From an uncultured Pelagibacteraceae bacterium (GTDB taxonomy: Bacteria > Pseudomonadota > Alphaproteobacteria > Pelagibacterales > Pelagibacteraceae): a DNA stretch of 40,719 nucleotides. Under the pieces are notes generated by a model, which was not told where the DNA came from, did not search any database, and saw only the letters and a list, made by a program, of their open reading frames with translations. The DNA lies in NCBI GenBank assembly GCA_902610755.1, contig CACLWW010000009.1, positions 1-40,719 on the forward strand, written 5' to 3'. Below, one piece after another: positions 31,630-38,624 of this stretch (position 1 is the first letter of the stretch; every line of letters starts with the position of its first letter). A program made the translations under genes and the position numbers.

Positions 31630-32177
31630 TGAATAAAGTTTTTCTAACCCTGTCTTTTTTTATGGGTTTGGTGGTTTTAGCATCAAACTACCTGGTTCAA
31701 TTTCCAATAGAATATTACGGTTTAGAGCAATTGCTAACTTATGGTGCTTTTAGTTATCCTATAGCTTTTTTAATTACAGATTTAGCAAACAGATCATATG
31801 GAAAGATTGCAGCGAGAAAAATTGTATATTTTGGATTTGTAATTGGAATTAGTTTTACATTATTTTTTTCAACTAATTTTGATGATTTAATATCAGTTAG
31901 AATTGCTATTGGATCGGGATCAGCATTTTTAGTTGCTCAACTTTTAGATGTACAAGTTTTCGATAAATTAAGAAAAAAGAAATGGTTTATTGCTCCATTA
32001 ACATCATCTATTGTTGGATCTACAGTTGATACCTTTTTATTCTTTTCAATTTCTTTTTATGCAACCGGTGTTCCTTGGATTACTTTATCTTTAGGTGATC
32101 TAGCAGTTAAAATATTTGTAGCTTTGGTAATGTTAATACCTTTCAGATTATTACTAGGCACTTTAAAGCCAGTTTAA
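31629..32177 (+). CDS. VUT-family membrane protein, probable queuosine precursor transporter
   Basis: Small integral membrane protein, 182 aa, with about five or six hydrophobic segments. It belongs to the VUT (DUF165, YhhQ) family, members of which import queuosine precursors such as preQ0 or preQ1. Recognisable segments are FSYPIAFLITDLANRSYGK, AFLVAQLLDVQVFDKLR, and TSSIVGSTVDTFLFFSISF, where polar Ser, Asp and Thr lie inside a helix. It overlaps the rpmB stop (TAATG). Function is inferred from the family only; no tRNA modification gene is nearby. Confidence 0.85.
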   Translation: MNKVFLTLSFFMGLVVLASNYLVQFPIEYYGLEQLLTYGAFSYPIAFLITDLANRSYGKIAARKIVYFGFVIGISFTLFFSTNFDDLISVRIAIGSGSAFLVAQLLDVQVFDKLRKKKWFIAPLTSSIVGSTVDTFLFFSISFYATGVPWITLSLGDLAVKIFVALVMLIPFRLLLGTLKPV

Positions 32178-32193
32178 GATTAAACTTTAGGCT
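32167..32193. terminator. Hairpin spanning both stop codons of the VUT gene and aguA
   Basis: AGCC (32167-32170) and GTTTA (32172-32176) pair with TAAAC (32181-32185) and GGCT (32190-32193), with a 4-nt AGAT loop and an uneven internal loop. The structure covers both convergent stop codons (32175-32177 and 32180-32182). No strong T-tract follows on either side, so it is a tentative bidirectional terminator. Confidence 0.35.
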
Positions 32194-33250
32194 CTTGTTG
32201 CGTCATGCAATGAATAGCACCAAATCCCCAAATAAGTTTTGAACAATCAATCCCAACAATTTTTTTGTTTTTAAAGAACTTTTTAAATATTTTAATCACT
32301 TTTAAATCGCACTCATCATTAAAAATTGGCAGCAAAACAATCTTATTACATATTAAAAAATTCATATAACTCGCAGGTACTCTAACTTTATCAAATGATA
32401 TCGGTTTAGGCATTGGTATTTTTATTATTCTAAATTTTTTTCCATTAAAATTCTTGGCACTTTTTAAAATTCCAAGGTTTTTTTTCAAAATTTGATAATT
32501 TTCATCATTTTTATTGTTTTCGATCGCTGTCATAATAGTATTCTCTGAAACAAACCTACTTACATCATCAACATGTCCATGAGTATCATCTCCAATAATA
32601 CCTTTATTAAGCCAAATGAAATTATTTACATTTAGTAACTTTGACAACACTCTTTCATATGTGAGTTTATCAATACCCGGATTTCTCAGTTGAATTTTGC
32701 TTAGGAGGCATTCTTTAGTTAACATAATAGAACCTTTACCATTAACGTCTATAGCTCCGCCCTCAAGTATAATTTTTTTATATCTATTTTTAATCTTTAA
32801 TCTTGGTTCAATTTTTCTAATTTGAGTTTTTTTGTGGATAAAAAGGTTAACTTTGTTATCTTTTTTAAAATTTTTATATTTTGACCATCCATTAAACTTG
32901 AAGTTTATAAATATTTTGCTTTTTGTTCTATTATTCACAAGATAAATAGGGCCAAAATCCCTAATCCATATCCTATCTGTTTGAATTTTAAGAAATGTAA
33001 TATTTCTTAATTTTGCACTAAATAATTTAAGCATCCGTATTATTTTATTTTCTTTTTCATTTAATTTAATAATGAGATTAACCTTTTGTGTTTTTGAAAT
33101 TATAGAAACTATTTCTGCTACTTTTTTTGGAATAGACTCGAAAAGGTCTGGCCAATCTTTTTTGTTATAAGGCCAAGTTATCCAAATAGATTCTTGTTTT
33201 TCCCACTCTGCGGGCATTCTATATCCAAGATTGGATAAATTGTTATTCAT
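32180..33250 (-). CDS. aguA: Agmatine deiminase
   Basis: Guanidino-group hydrolase of the PPAD fold converting agmatine to N-carbamoylputrescine and ammonia. It is 356 aa, the usual length. The N-terminus MPAEWEKQESIWITWP is diagnostic. Catalytic elements seen are IRDFGP (about 96-101), LEGGAID (162-168), GDDTHGHVDD (220-229, His226) and C348 in GAIHCMTQQEP at the C-terminus. It overlaps aguB by 8 nt and ends the polyamine operon. Together with AguB it makes putrescine. Confidence 0.93.
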   Translation of the reverse strand: MNNNLSNLGYRMPAEWEKQESIWITWPYNKKDWPDLFESIPKKVAEIVSIISKTQKVNLIIKLNEKENKIIRMLKLFSAKLRNITFLKIQTDRIWIRDFGPIYLVNNRTKSKIFINFKFNGWSKYKNFKKDNKVNLFIHKKTQIRKIEPRLKIKNRYKKIILEGGAIDVNGKGSIMLTKECLLSKIQLRNPGIDKLTYERVLSKLLNVNNFIWLNKGIIGDDTHGHVDDVSRFVSENTIMTAIENNKNDENYQILKKNLGILKSAKNFNGKKFRIIKIPMPKPISFDKVRVPASYMNFLICNKIVLLPIFNDECDLKVIKIFKKFFKNKKIVGIDCSKLIWGFGAIHCMTQQEPKV

Positions 33251-34124
33251 CTTTTGGACTATTCATCAACCCCCTGTAGGCATCAATTCTTCTATCTCTT
33301 AAAAATGGCCAGTGTTGTCTAACATTTTCAACTTTTTTAAAATCAATATCACAAATTAATATACCTTCATTCTTAGAGTTAAGTTTTGAAATAATATTTC
33401 CACTTGGATCAACAACAAAGGAATTACCCCAAAATTCGATTTTTCGTTTACCTTTTTTTTCCACTCCAACTCTATTTATTGCAGCAACAAAAATACCATT
33501 AGCTATTGCGTGGGACTTTTGAATTGTAATCCAAGACTCTAATTGTGATTTACCGAACCTCTTTTTTTCATTTGGGTGCCACCCAATAGCAGTTGGATAA
33601 AATATTAATTCAGCACCTTTCAAAGTTGTAAGTCTTGCTGCTTCAGGAAACCACTGGTCCCAGCAAATAAGCGAACCGATGTTTCCAAACTTTGTTTTTA
33701 CTTTCTTAAATCCTAGATCTCCAGGTGTAAAATAAAATTTTTCATAATATCCAGGATCATCAGGAATATGCATTTTTCTATATTTAGAAACAATTTTACC
33801 CTTCTCGTTAATTGTTAAATTTGTGTTGTGGTACATTCCAGATATTTTTTTTTCAAATAATGATATGATAAGAATAATCTTTAATTCACGTGCGAGTTCA
33901 CAAAAAATTTTAGATGTATCGCTGGGAATTCTTTCAGCTAATTTAAAGTTTGAATGATTTTCTGTTTTACAAAAATAGTTTGATAAAAATAGCTCAGGGA
34001 CACATATTATTTTTGCACCCTTTTTTTTTGCTTCTCTTATTTTTTTTATAGAGTTTTTCAAATTAAAATTTTTGTTATTTGAAATTTTAAGTTGAATTAA
34101 ACCAATTTTGGTTTTTCTCGTCAT
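33243..34124 (-). CDS. aguB: N-carbamoylputrescine amidase
   Basis: Nitrilase-superfamily amidohydrolase converting N-carbamoylputrescine to putrescine, CO2 and ammonia. It is 293 aa from the ATG at 34124, chosen because it overlaps the previous stop as ATGA and matches family N-termini; the frame extends 15 codons further upstream. The Glu-Lys-Cys triad is E44 (CVPELFLSNYF), K117 (RKMHIPDDPGYYEKFYF) and C154 (LICWDQWFPEAAR). The segment DDPGYYEKFYFTPGD is typical of AguB. It acts directly after AguA. Confidence 0.94.
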   Translation of the reverse strand: MTRKTKIGLIQLKISNNKNFNLKNSIKKIREAKKKGAKIICVPELFLSNYFCKTENHSNFKLAERIPSDTSKIFCELARELKIILIISLFEKKISGMYHNTNLTINEKGKIVSKYRKMHIPDDPGYYEKFYFTPGDLGFKKVKTKFGNIGSLICWDQWFPEAARLTTLKGAELIFYPTAIGWHPNEKKRFGKSQLESWITIQKSHAIANGIFVAAINRVGVEKKGKRKIEFWGNSFVVDPSGNIISKLNSKNEGILICDIDFKKVENVRQHWPFLRDRRIDAYRGLMNSPKDE

Positions 34125-35167
34125 TTTTGATATAGCTTTGTAAAATTCTTTCTCTCTCGACTTTTCCACTCTCCTCTGTGATAAGCATCACTAGCAATTA
34201 ATGGCAATACGCTAGTAGCTTCAGCAAAAACCATTTGCTCCTTTGTTATATCCACTTTTCCCCATGAACTAGCTTCTTTAAGAGTAGAGCTACTACATGC
34301 CCCATCCCTTGAGTCTGCTACAGTTATTTGAATTGCGTATTTGTGCATATCTACTTCTTTACCTAATAACTCGGCGCAAATAACCGTATCTTGAATAAAA
34401 TTTTTTGGAACACCTCCACCTATCATAAATAAACCAGAATTTTTCGATTTAATTTTAATTTCAGTTAATTCTCTAAATTCTCTAATTGAATCTATAGTTA
34501 TGTGTTTATTTGGATTTTTTTCTTGATGCATAACCAGTCCAAATCCAGCGCTAGAGTCAGTAAAAGCAGGGCAAAAAATAGGTACATTATTATCAAATGC
34601 TGTTTCTATTAATGAACCTTTTTTTTTTGAATTATCTTTTAAATATCTTCCCATCTCATATATAAATTCTCTAGAAGTATATGTTTTTGGGGGTAATTTA
34701 TCAGCTATTTCACATATAATTTTATCGCACATTTGTAACTCATCTTCATCAATATAAGTATCGTAAATCCTATCAATGTAATTTTTTCTAAGTTCACTAT
34801 CATCTTGAAATTGTGAACCTTGATAATGTTTAAAACCTAAACCCTCAAAAAAATCCATATCTACAATAGACGCGCCAGTAGCAACGATAGCATCTACCAT
34901 GTTGTATTTAACCATATCTTTATAGATATTCATGCATCCTGCTGCAGAAGTTGATCCTGCAAGTGTCAAAAAAATTGTGCAATTCTTATCTTTTAACATT
35001 TCGTTAAAAATACTTGCAGCGTTTCCTGTTTCTCTGGAGACAAAAGACATTTTTTGCATCGATGATATAATATCTCGAGAGTCAAAAGAAGTTATGTCAA
35101 TGTGCTCAACGGGTTTTTTAAGAAAATTTTTTTTTGTATTGTGGCCTAAATTTTTCTTTTCTGACAT
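34121..35167 (-). CDS. Deoxyhypusine synthase-like protein, probable homospermidine synthase
   Basis: A 348-aa member of the deoxyhypusine synthase (DHS) family. Family features are LTLAGSTSAAG, NMVDAIVATGAS, PIFCPAFTDSSAGFG, MIGGGVPKNF and EASSWGK, where K304 aligns with the lysine that carries the aminobutyl intermediate in eukaryotic DHS (human K329). Bacteria lack the eIF5A target, so the family chemistry (NAD-dependent transfer of an aminobutyl group from spermidine) must act on a small amine. Homospermidine synthesis from putrescine is the most likely role. It lies between the decarboxylase and aguB, with 0-nt spacing and an ATGA overlap. Other aminopropyl or aminobutyl transfers remain possible. 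Confidence 0.8.
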   Translation of the reverse strand: MSEKKNLGHNTKKNFLKKPVEHIDITSFDSRDIISSMQKMSFVSRETGNAASIFNEMLKDKNCTIFLTLAGSTSAAGCMNIYKDMVKYNMVDAIVATGASIVDMDFFEGLGFKHYQGSQFQDDSELRKNYIDRIYDTYIDEDELQMCDKIICEIADKLPPKTYTSREFIYEMGRYLKDNSKKKGSLIETAFDNNVPIFCPAFTDSSAGFGLVMHQEKNPNKHITIDSIREFRELTEIKIKSKNSGLFMIGGGVPKNFIQDTVICAELLGKEVDMHKYAIQITVADSRDGACSSSTLKEASSWGKVDITKEQMVFAEATSVLPLIASDAYHRGEWKSRERKNFTKLYQK

Positions 35168-36346
35168 TTATGCGACTAGAGATCCTTTATTTTTATCTCT
35201 ATCGTACATAGTCATTATTGGTTCATCCTCAACTTCATAAATCTCGTTAGAATAAAAGCCGTTAAATTGAGTTCTAAAAGTTAGTCCATACGCTCCTAGT
35301 TGACCAAGTTCTATATAATCATTCTCTTTAACATTATTAGGTAAAATAAAAGGTCCTTTCATATAATCAAGGCTATCACAAGTTGGTCCATAAAAATCAA
35401 AAGCAGTCATTTTTTTTGAAACCATTCTCCCATTAGTAATTATTTTTGAGGGATAAACTATATTAGGAACTCCACCATCAAATAAAGTTCCATAAGTTCC
35501 ATCGTTTATGTAAAGCTTCTGTTTTTTTCTTAAATTCACTTTTACTATCGTTGATCCTGATTCTGCGACTAACGCTCTCCCTGGTTCACAAATTATTTCG
35601 GGCATTTTATTTAATTTTAATTTTTCAAGAGCTGTTTTTATCTCGTTAAAATAACTATCCAGTGAAGGTGGAATTAGATCTGGATAAATAGTTGGAAATC
35701 CACCACCGATATTTATTATATCTGGAATGATTTTTGTTTTTTTGATTATATTTCCAATTTCAGAAATACCTTTAGCATATGAAATAGGATGCATACATTG
35801 CGAACCGACATGAAAACTTAAACCAATTTTTTTTGCGTATTGTTTAGTTAATCTTAATAAACCTATTGCTTCAGAACTTAATGCACCAAACTTTTTTGAT
35901 AAATCAATCTCGGCATGTTCATTGGAAACAGCTACTCTCACATATAACTCAAGATCCTTAGCTTGATTTGTAGACTCAATAATTTTTATTAATTCCTCTT
36001 TTGTATCTAATGAAAAACTTTTAACATTATATTTAAAATACGCGTCTCTAATACTTTCTCTACTTTTTACAGTATGCATGTAAGAACATTCTAAATCTTT
36101 ATTGATCTTTTTAATCATTTCTATCTCTTTTATTGAAGCGACATCAAAATTTTTTATTCCTGATTCTATAAGAGTTTTGACTACAAAAGGATGAGGATTA
36201 GTTTTAACTGCATATAAGATTTTGCCTGGGAAATTTTGTAAAAAAACTTTGGTAGCTTTTTTTATCGAGTTCTTTCTGATACAGTAAACCGGATCAGAAG
36301 GTTTGATTACATTAATAAGTTCATCAACCGTTTTAAATTTTTTCAT
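35168..36346 (-). CDS. Fold-III ornithine/lysine-type decarboxylase
   Basis: PLP-dependent decarboxylase with an alanine-racemase-type barrel, 392 aa. The PLP lysine is K48 in LYAVKTNPHP. HVGSQC, NIGGGFPT, CEPGRALV and the active-site C323-D324 in GPTCDSLD follow, and the tail is QLGAYGLTFRTQFNGF. It resembles alphaproteobacterial ornithine decarboxylases. A good ribosome-binding site (GGAG, nine bases before the ATG) is present. First gene of the polyamine operon, behind a leader with a hairpin. Ornithine is the likely substrate. Lysine is possible, and arginine cannot be ruled out, because the downstream genes use agmatine. Confidence 0.88.
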   Translation of the reverse strand: MKKFKTVDELINVIKPSDPVYCIRKNSIKKATKVFLQNFPGKILYAVKTNPHPFVVKTLIESGIKNFDVASIKEIEMIKKINKDLECSYMHTVKSRESIRDAYFKYNVKSFSLDTKEELIKIIESTNQAKDLELYVRVAVSNEHAEIDLSKKFGALSSEAIGLLRLTKQYAKKIGLSFHVGSQCMHPISYAKGISEIGNIIKKTKIIPDIINIGGGFPTIYPDLIPPSLDSYFNEIKTALEKLKLNKMPEIICEPGRALVAESGSTIVKVNLRKKQKLYINDGTYGTLFDGGVPNIVYPSKIITNGRMVSKKMTAFDFYGPTCDSLDYMKGPFILPNNVKENDYIELGQLGAYGLTFRTQFNGFYSNEIYEVEDEPIMTMYDRDKNKGSLVA

Positions 36347-36375
36347 TTTTTTAGCTCCGTAAAAAAAAATTTAAC

Positions 36376-36408
36376 AAAAAAAATCTGCATATTAGCTATG
36401 CAAATTTT
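36376..36408 (-). promoter_or_regulatory. Hairpin plus T-tract in the decarboxylase leader (possible attenuator)
   Basis: On the minus strand, AAAATTTGCATA (36397-36408), loop GCTAA, and TATGCAGATTTT (36380-36391) form a 12-bp stem with one mismatch, directly followed by more Ts (eight in a row at 36376-36383). This has the shape of an intrinsic terminator inside the 5' leader of the polyamine operon, about 30 nt before the ATG. It could be an attenuator, or an mRNA-stabilising or regulatory structure. The stem has only three G/C pairs. Confidence 0.4.
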
Positions 36409-36419
36409 ATTAAATTGAG

Positions 36420-36448
36420 CATTTAAGGGATTATTCACCTAGTGTAAA
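36420..36448 (-). promoter_or_regulatory. Candidate promoter of the polyamine operon
   Basis: On the minus strand, TTTACA (36443-36448), a 17-nt spacer and TAAATG (36420-36425). Transcription would start near 36413, just before the leader hairpin, giving a leader of about 67 nt. The match is moderate. Confidence 0.35.
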
Positions 36449-36484
36449 GAAAATAATTGATAAAAATCGATATTTCCCAAGCTC

Positions 36485-36514
36485 TTGAAATTTTAAAAAT
36501 AGACTCCATATAGG
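36485..36514 (+). promoter_or_regulatory. Candidate promoter of regA
   Basis: TTGAAA (36485-36490), an 18-nt spacer and TATAGG (36509-36514). The -10 ends only 5 nt before the regA ATG, so a transcript from it would be leaderless. The sequence TAGGTAGGT just before the ATG may instead be a ribosome-binding site, with a promoter further upstream. Confidence 0.3.
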
Positions 36515-36519
36515 TAGGT

Positions 36520-37080
36520 ATGAACGTCCAAAACGTAAAAAATATAAGCCAATTTGAAGATAAATCTCTTCTCATTGTAGACGATGACAATCCTTTTAGA
36601 GAGCGTTTAGCTAGAGCAATGGAAAAGAAGGGATTTAAAGTTTCACAAGCTGAAGGTGTAAAAAAAGGAATTGATGCCGTTAAAACAAATAAACCTGCTT
36701 TCGCTGTAGTGGACTTAAGGCTTGGTGATGGTAACGGATTGGAAGTTGTAAAAGAAATTCAAAATTCTAATGCAGATAGTAGAATTGTGATGCTAACAGG
36801 CTATGGGAATATTCCAACAGCTGTTGCAGCAATCAAACAAGGTGCAATTGACTATCTTGCTAAACCAGCTGATGCTGACGACGTTGAAAAAGCACTTCTA
36901 GCAGATCCAAATAGAAAAGCTGATCCACCAGATAATCCTATGTCTGCAGATAGAGTTAAGTGGGAACATATCCACAGAGTATTTGAATTATGTAATAGAA
37001 ATGTTTCTGAAACAGCTAGAAGACTAAAAATGCATCGTAGAACTCTTCAGAGAATTTTATCAAAAAGATCGCCTAGATAA
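36520..37080 (+). CDS. regA: RegA/ActR/PrrA-type redox response regulator
   Basis: Two-component response regulator, 186 aa. The receiver domain (about 14-130) has acidic D21-D23, the phosphorylation site D65 in VVDLRLGDGNG, LTGYGN, and the lysine in YLAKPAD. A proline-containing linker leads to a short Fis-type helix-turn-helix (about 150-186, NVSETARRLKMHRRTLQRIL). This is the RegA family, which controls energy and redox genes in alphaproteobacteria. The cognate sensor kinase RegB is not adjacent, so the pairing must be encoded elsewhere. The 3' end overlaps the convergent bioY by 8 nt. Confidence 0.93.
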   Translation: MNVQNVKNISQFEDKSLLIVDDDNPFRERLARAMEKKGFKVSQAEGVKKGIDAVKTNKPAFAVVDLRLGDGNGLEVVKEIQNSNADSRIVMLTGYGNIPTAVAAIKQGAIDYLAKPADADDVEKALLADPNRKADPPDNPMSADRVKWEHIHRVFELCNRNVSETARRLKMHRRTLQRILSKRSPR

Positions 37081-37624
37081 ACTTTTTAAAAAAATCGACT
37101 TTTGTAGAAATTATAACTAATAAAAAGATTTTAAATAATTCTGCTAGTAAAAAAGGTTTTGCTCCTAGATCAAAAATTGGTTTATCCCAACCAATTAAAA
37201 TTCCTAACCAAATAAGTCCTAATACATAAATTGGCAAAACTGAGAAAAAAATCTTAATAAAATTTAAAAGATAGTTTTTATTAAAATTAAATTTTCCAGC
37301 CATATAAACTGCTATTATAAAACCTAAAAGATATCCCATCGTTGGACCTGTAAAATAAATCATGCCAACACCTTTTTCTGGAGAATTAGAAAAAACTGGT
37401 ATTCCAACAATGCCTTCAATTAAATAAAGCGCAACTGTGGCCAAACCCAATTTATAACCGAAACACATTCCTAAAAATATTACGACGAATGTCTGCATTG
37501 TCATTGGAACTGGGTAAAAGGGTATTTTTACTTTTGCTGAAATCGTTAACAAAATTGTTCCTAAAAAAACAATAATAGCATTTTTAATTACTTTGTTATT
37601 TTGAATCAGCTTAACTGTTTCCAT
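37073..37624 (-). CDS. bioY: BioY biotin transporter (ECF S component)
   Basis: Substrate-binding membrane subunit of an ECF-type biotin transporter, 183 aa, with about six hydrophobic segments. KIPFYPVPMTMQTFVVIFLG is the family hallmark near residues 32-51, and YLIEGIVGIPVFS and GPTMGYLLGFIIAVYMAGK follow. The ECF energy-coupling genes (bioM, bioN) are not beside it; solitary BioY proteins are known. Implies biotin uptake. It starts 32 nt after the ABC ATPase gene on the same strand, so the two may be cotranscribed. Confidence 0.93.
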   Translation of the reverse strand: METVKLIQNNKVIKNAIIVFLGTILLTISAKVKIPFYPVPMTMQTFVVIFLGMCFGYKLGLATVALYLIEGIVGIPVFSNSPEKGVGMIYFTGPTMGYLLGFIIAVYMAGKFNFNKNYLLNFIKIFFSVLPIYVLGLIWLGILIGWDKPIFDLGAKPFLLAELFKIFLLVIISTKVDFFKKFI

Positions 37625-37656
37625 AATTTTATAATATATTAATTTAAGTTTTTAAT

Positions 37657-38574
37657 CTAGTTATTTGTTAAATTTACAAAAACGTCCTCTAAATCTGGGT
37701 CTTCAGATTTAATATCTTTAATTACTATTCCTTGATTTTCTAATAACTTGATTATCTTTTGTATATTAAATTCTTGTTTATTATATTCTATCTTAAATTC
37801 CGAATCTGTATTGGTCAAAATATTAAAATCTTTATTGTTCGTATCATCCAAAACTATTTTCTTATTAATTTCAAATTTAAGGGTTTTTGTTTGAATCTTA
37901 TTCAACATATTTTCGGTTGTGTCTAATGCTATAAGATTACCTTTATGAATTATACCTACTCTGTCGCACAATTCTTCAGCCTCTTGGAGATAGTGTGTGG
38001 TCAGAATAATTGTTACTCCAAGTTTTCTAAGGGATCTAATATTATCCCACAGATTTTTTCTTAGATCTACATCAACACCCGCGGTTGGTTCATCTAGTAT
38101 AATTATAGGTGGTTTATGAACTAAAGCTTTTGCTATCAATAGTCTTCTTTTCATTCCACCTGATAAATTTCTTGTATAACTATTTGATTTATCTTTTAAA
38201 GCGACCAGATCAAGTACGGTGTCTGTTATCCTATCTTTTTTTTTAACTCCAAATAAACCAGCTTGAAGATCCAATAGTTTTTTTGGAGTAAAGAAAGGGT
38301 CAACGTTTATTTCTTGAGGAACAATTCCAAGCGAAACTCTAACTTGGCGTGGATTTTTATCTAAATCAAATCCCCAGACTATTACTTCACCCGAGGTTTT
38401 ATCTGTGACACCTGCAAGAATATTTATAAAAGTACTTTTTCCTGCTCCATTTGGACCAAGAAGTCCTAAAATTTCTCCTTCTTTCACCTCTAAGTTTAAA
38501 TCTTTAAGTGCATGGATATTCTTTCGATAAATTTTATTTAATTTTTTAACAGAAAGTACGTTTTTTTTACTCAT
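37657..38574 (-). CDS. ABC transporter ATP-binding protein (ABC-2 type, YadG-like)
   Basis: Cytoplasmic ATPase of an ABC-2 type exporter, 305 aa. Walker A GPNGAGKS is at 40-47, Q-loop PQEINVDPFFT at about 86-96, the signature LSGGMKRR at 137-144, Walker B IIILDEPTAGVD at 157-168, and the switch histidine in TTHYLQEAEELCDR. The C-terminal 70 residues are a substrate-class-specific extension. The length and the DPFFTPKK motif resemble E. coli YadG. No permease gene lies beside it (polA is divergent and bioY is next downstream), so its partner and cargo are unknown. Confidence 0.88.
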   Translation of the reverse strand: MSKKNVLSVKKLNKIYRKNIHALKDLNLEVKEGEILGLLGPNGAGKSTFINILAGVTDKTSGEVIVWGFDLDKNPRQVRVSLGIVPQEINVDPFFTPKKLLDLQAGLFGVKKKDRITDTVLDLVALKDKSNSYTRNLSGGMKRRLLIAKALVHKPPIIILDEPTAGVDVDLRKNLWDNIRSLRKLGVTIILTTHYLQEAEELCDRVGIIHKGNLIALDTTENMLNKIQTKTLKFEINKKIVLDDTNNKDFNILTNTDSEFKIEYNKQEFNIQKIIKLLENQGIVIKDIKSEDPDLEDVFVNLTNN

Positions 38575-38624
38575 TTAGATTTATAGGCTTATAACATTAA
38601 GGTAAATTAATAATAATTTAATAA

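Noticed and set aside
34121..35167. True deoxyhypusine synthase acting on a translation factor
   Set aside because: eIF5A/aIF5A is absent from bacteria, and the gene lies in a polyamine operon, so a small-amine substrate is more likely.
36347..36519. tRNA or other structured RNA gene in the largest spacer near the right end
   Set aside because: No cloverleaf arms or TTC-loop signature; the only structure is the leader hairpin already reported.
37073..38574. ABC ATPase read as BioM, the energy subunit for BioY
   Set aside because: Its DPFFTPKK motif, length and C-terminal extension fit ABC-2 exporters, not ECF ATPases, so proximity to bioY is not enough.
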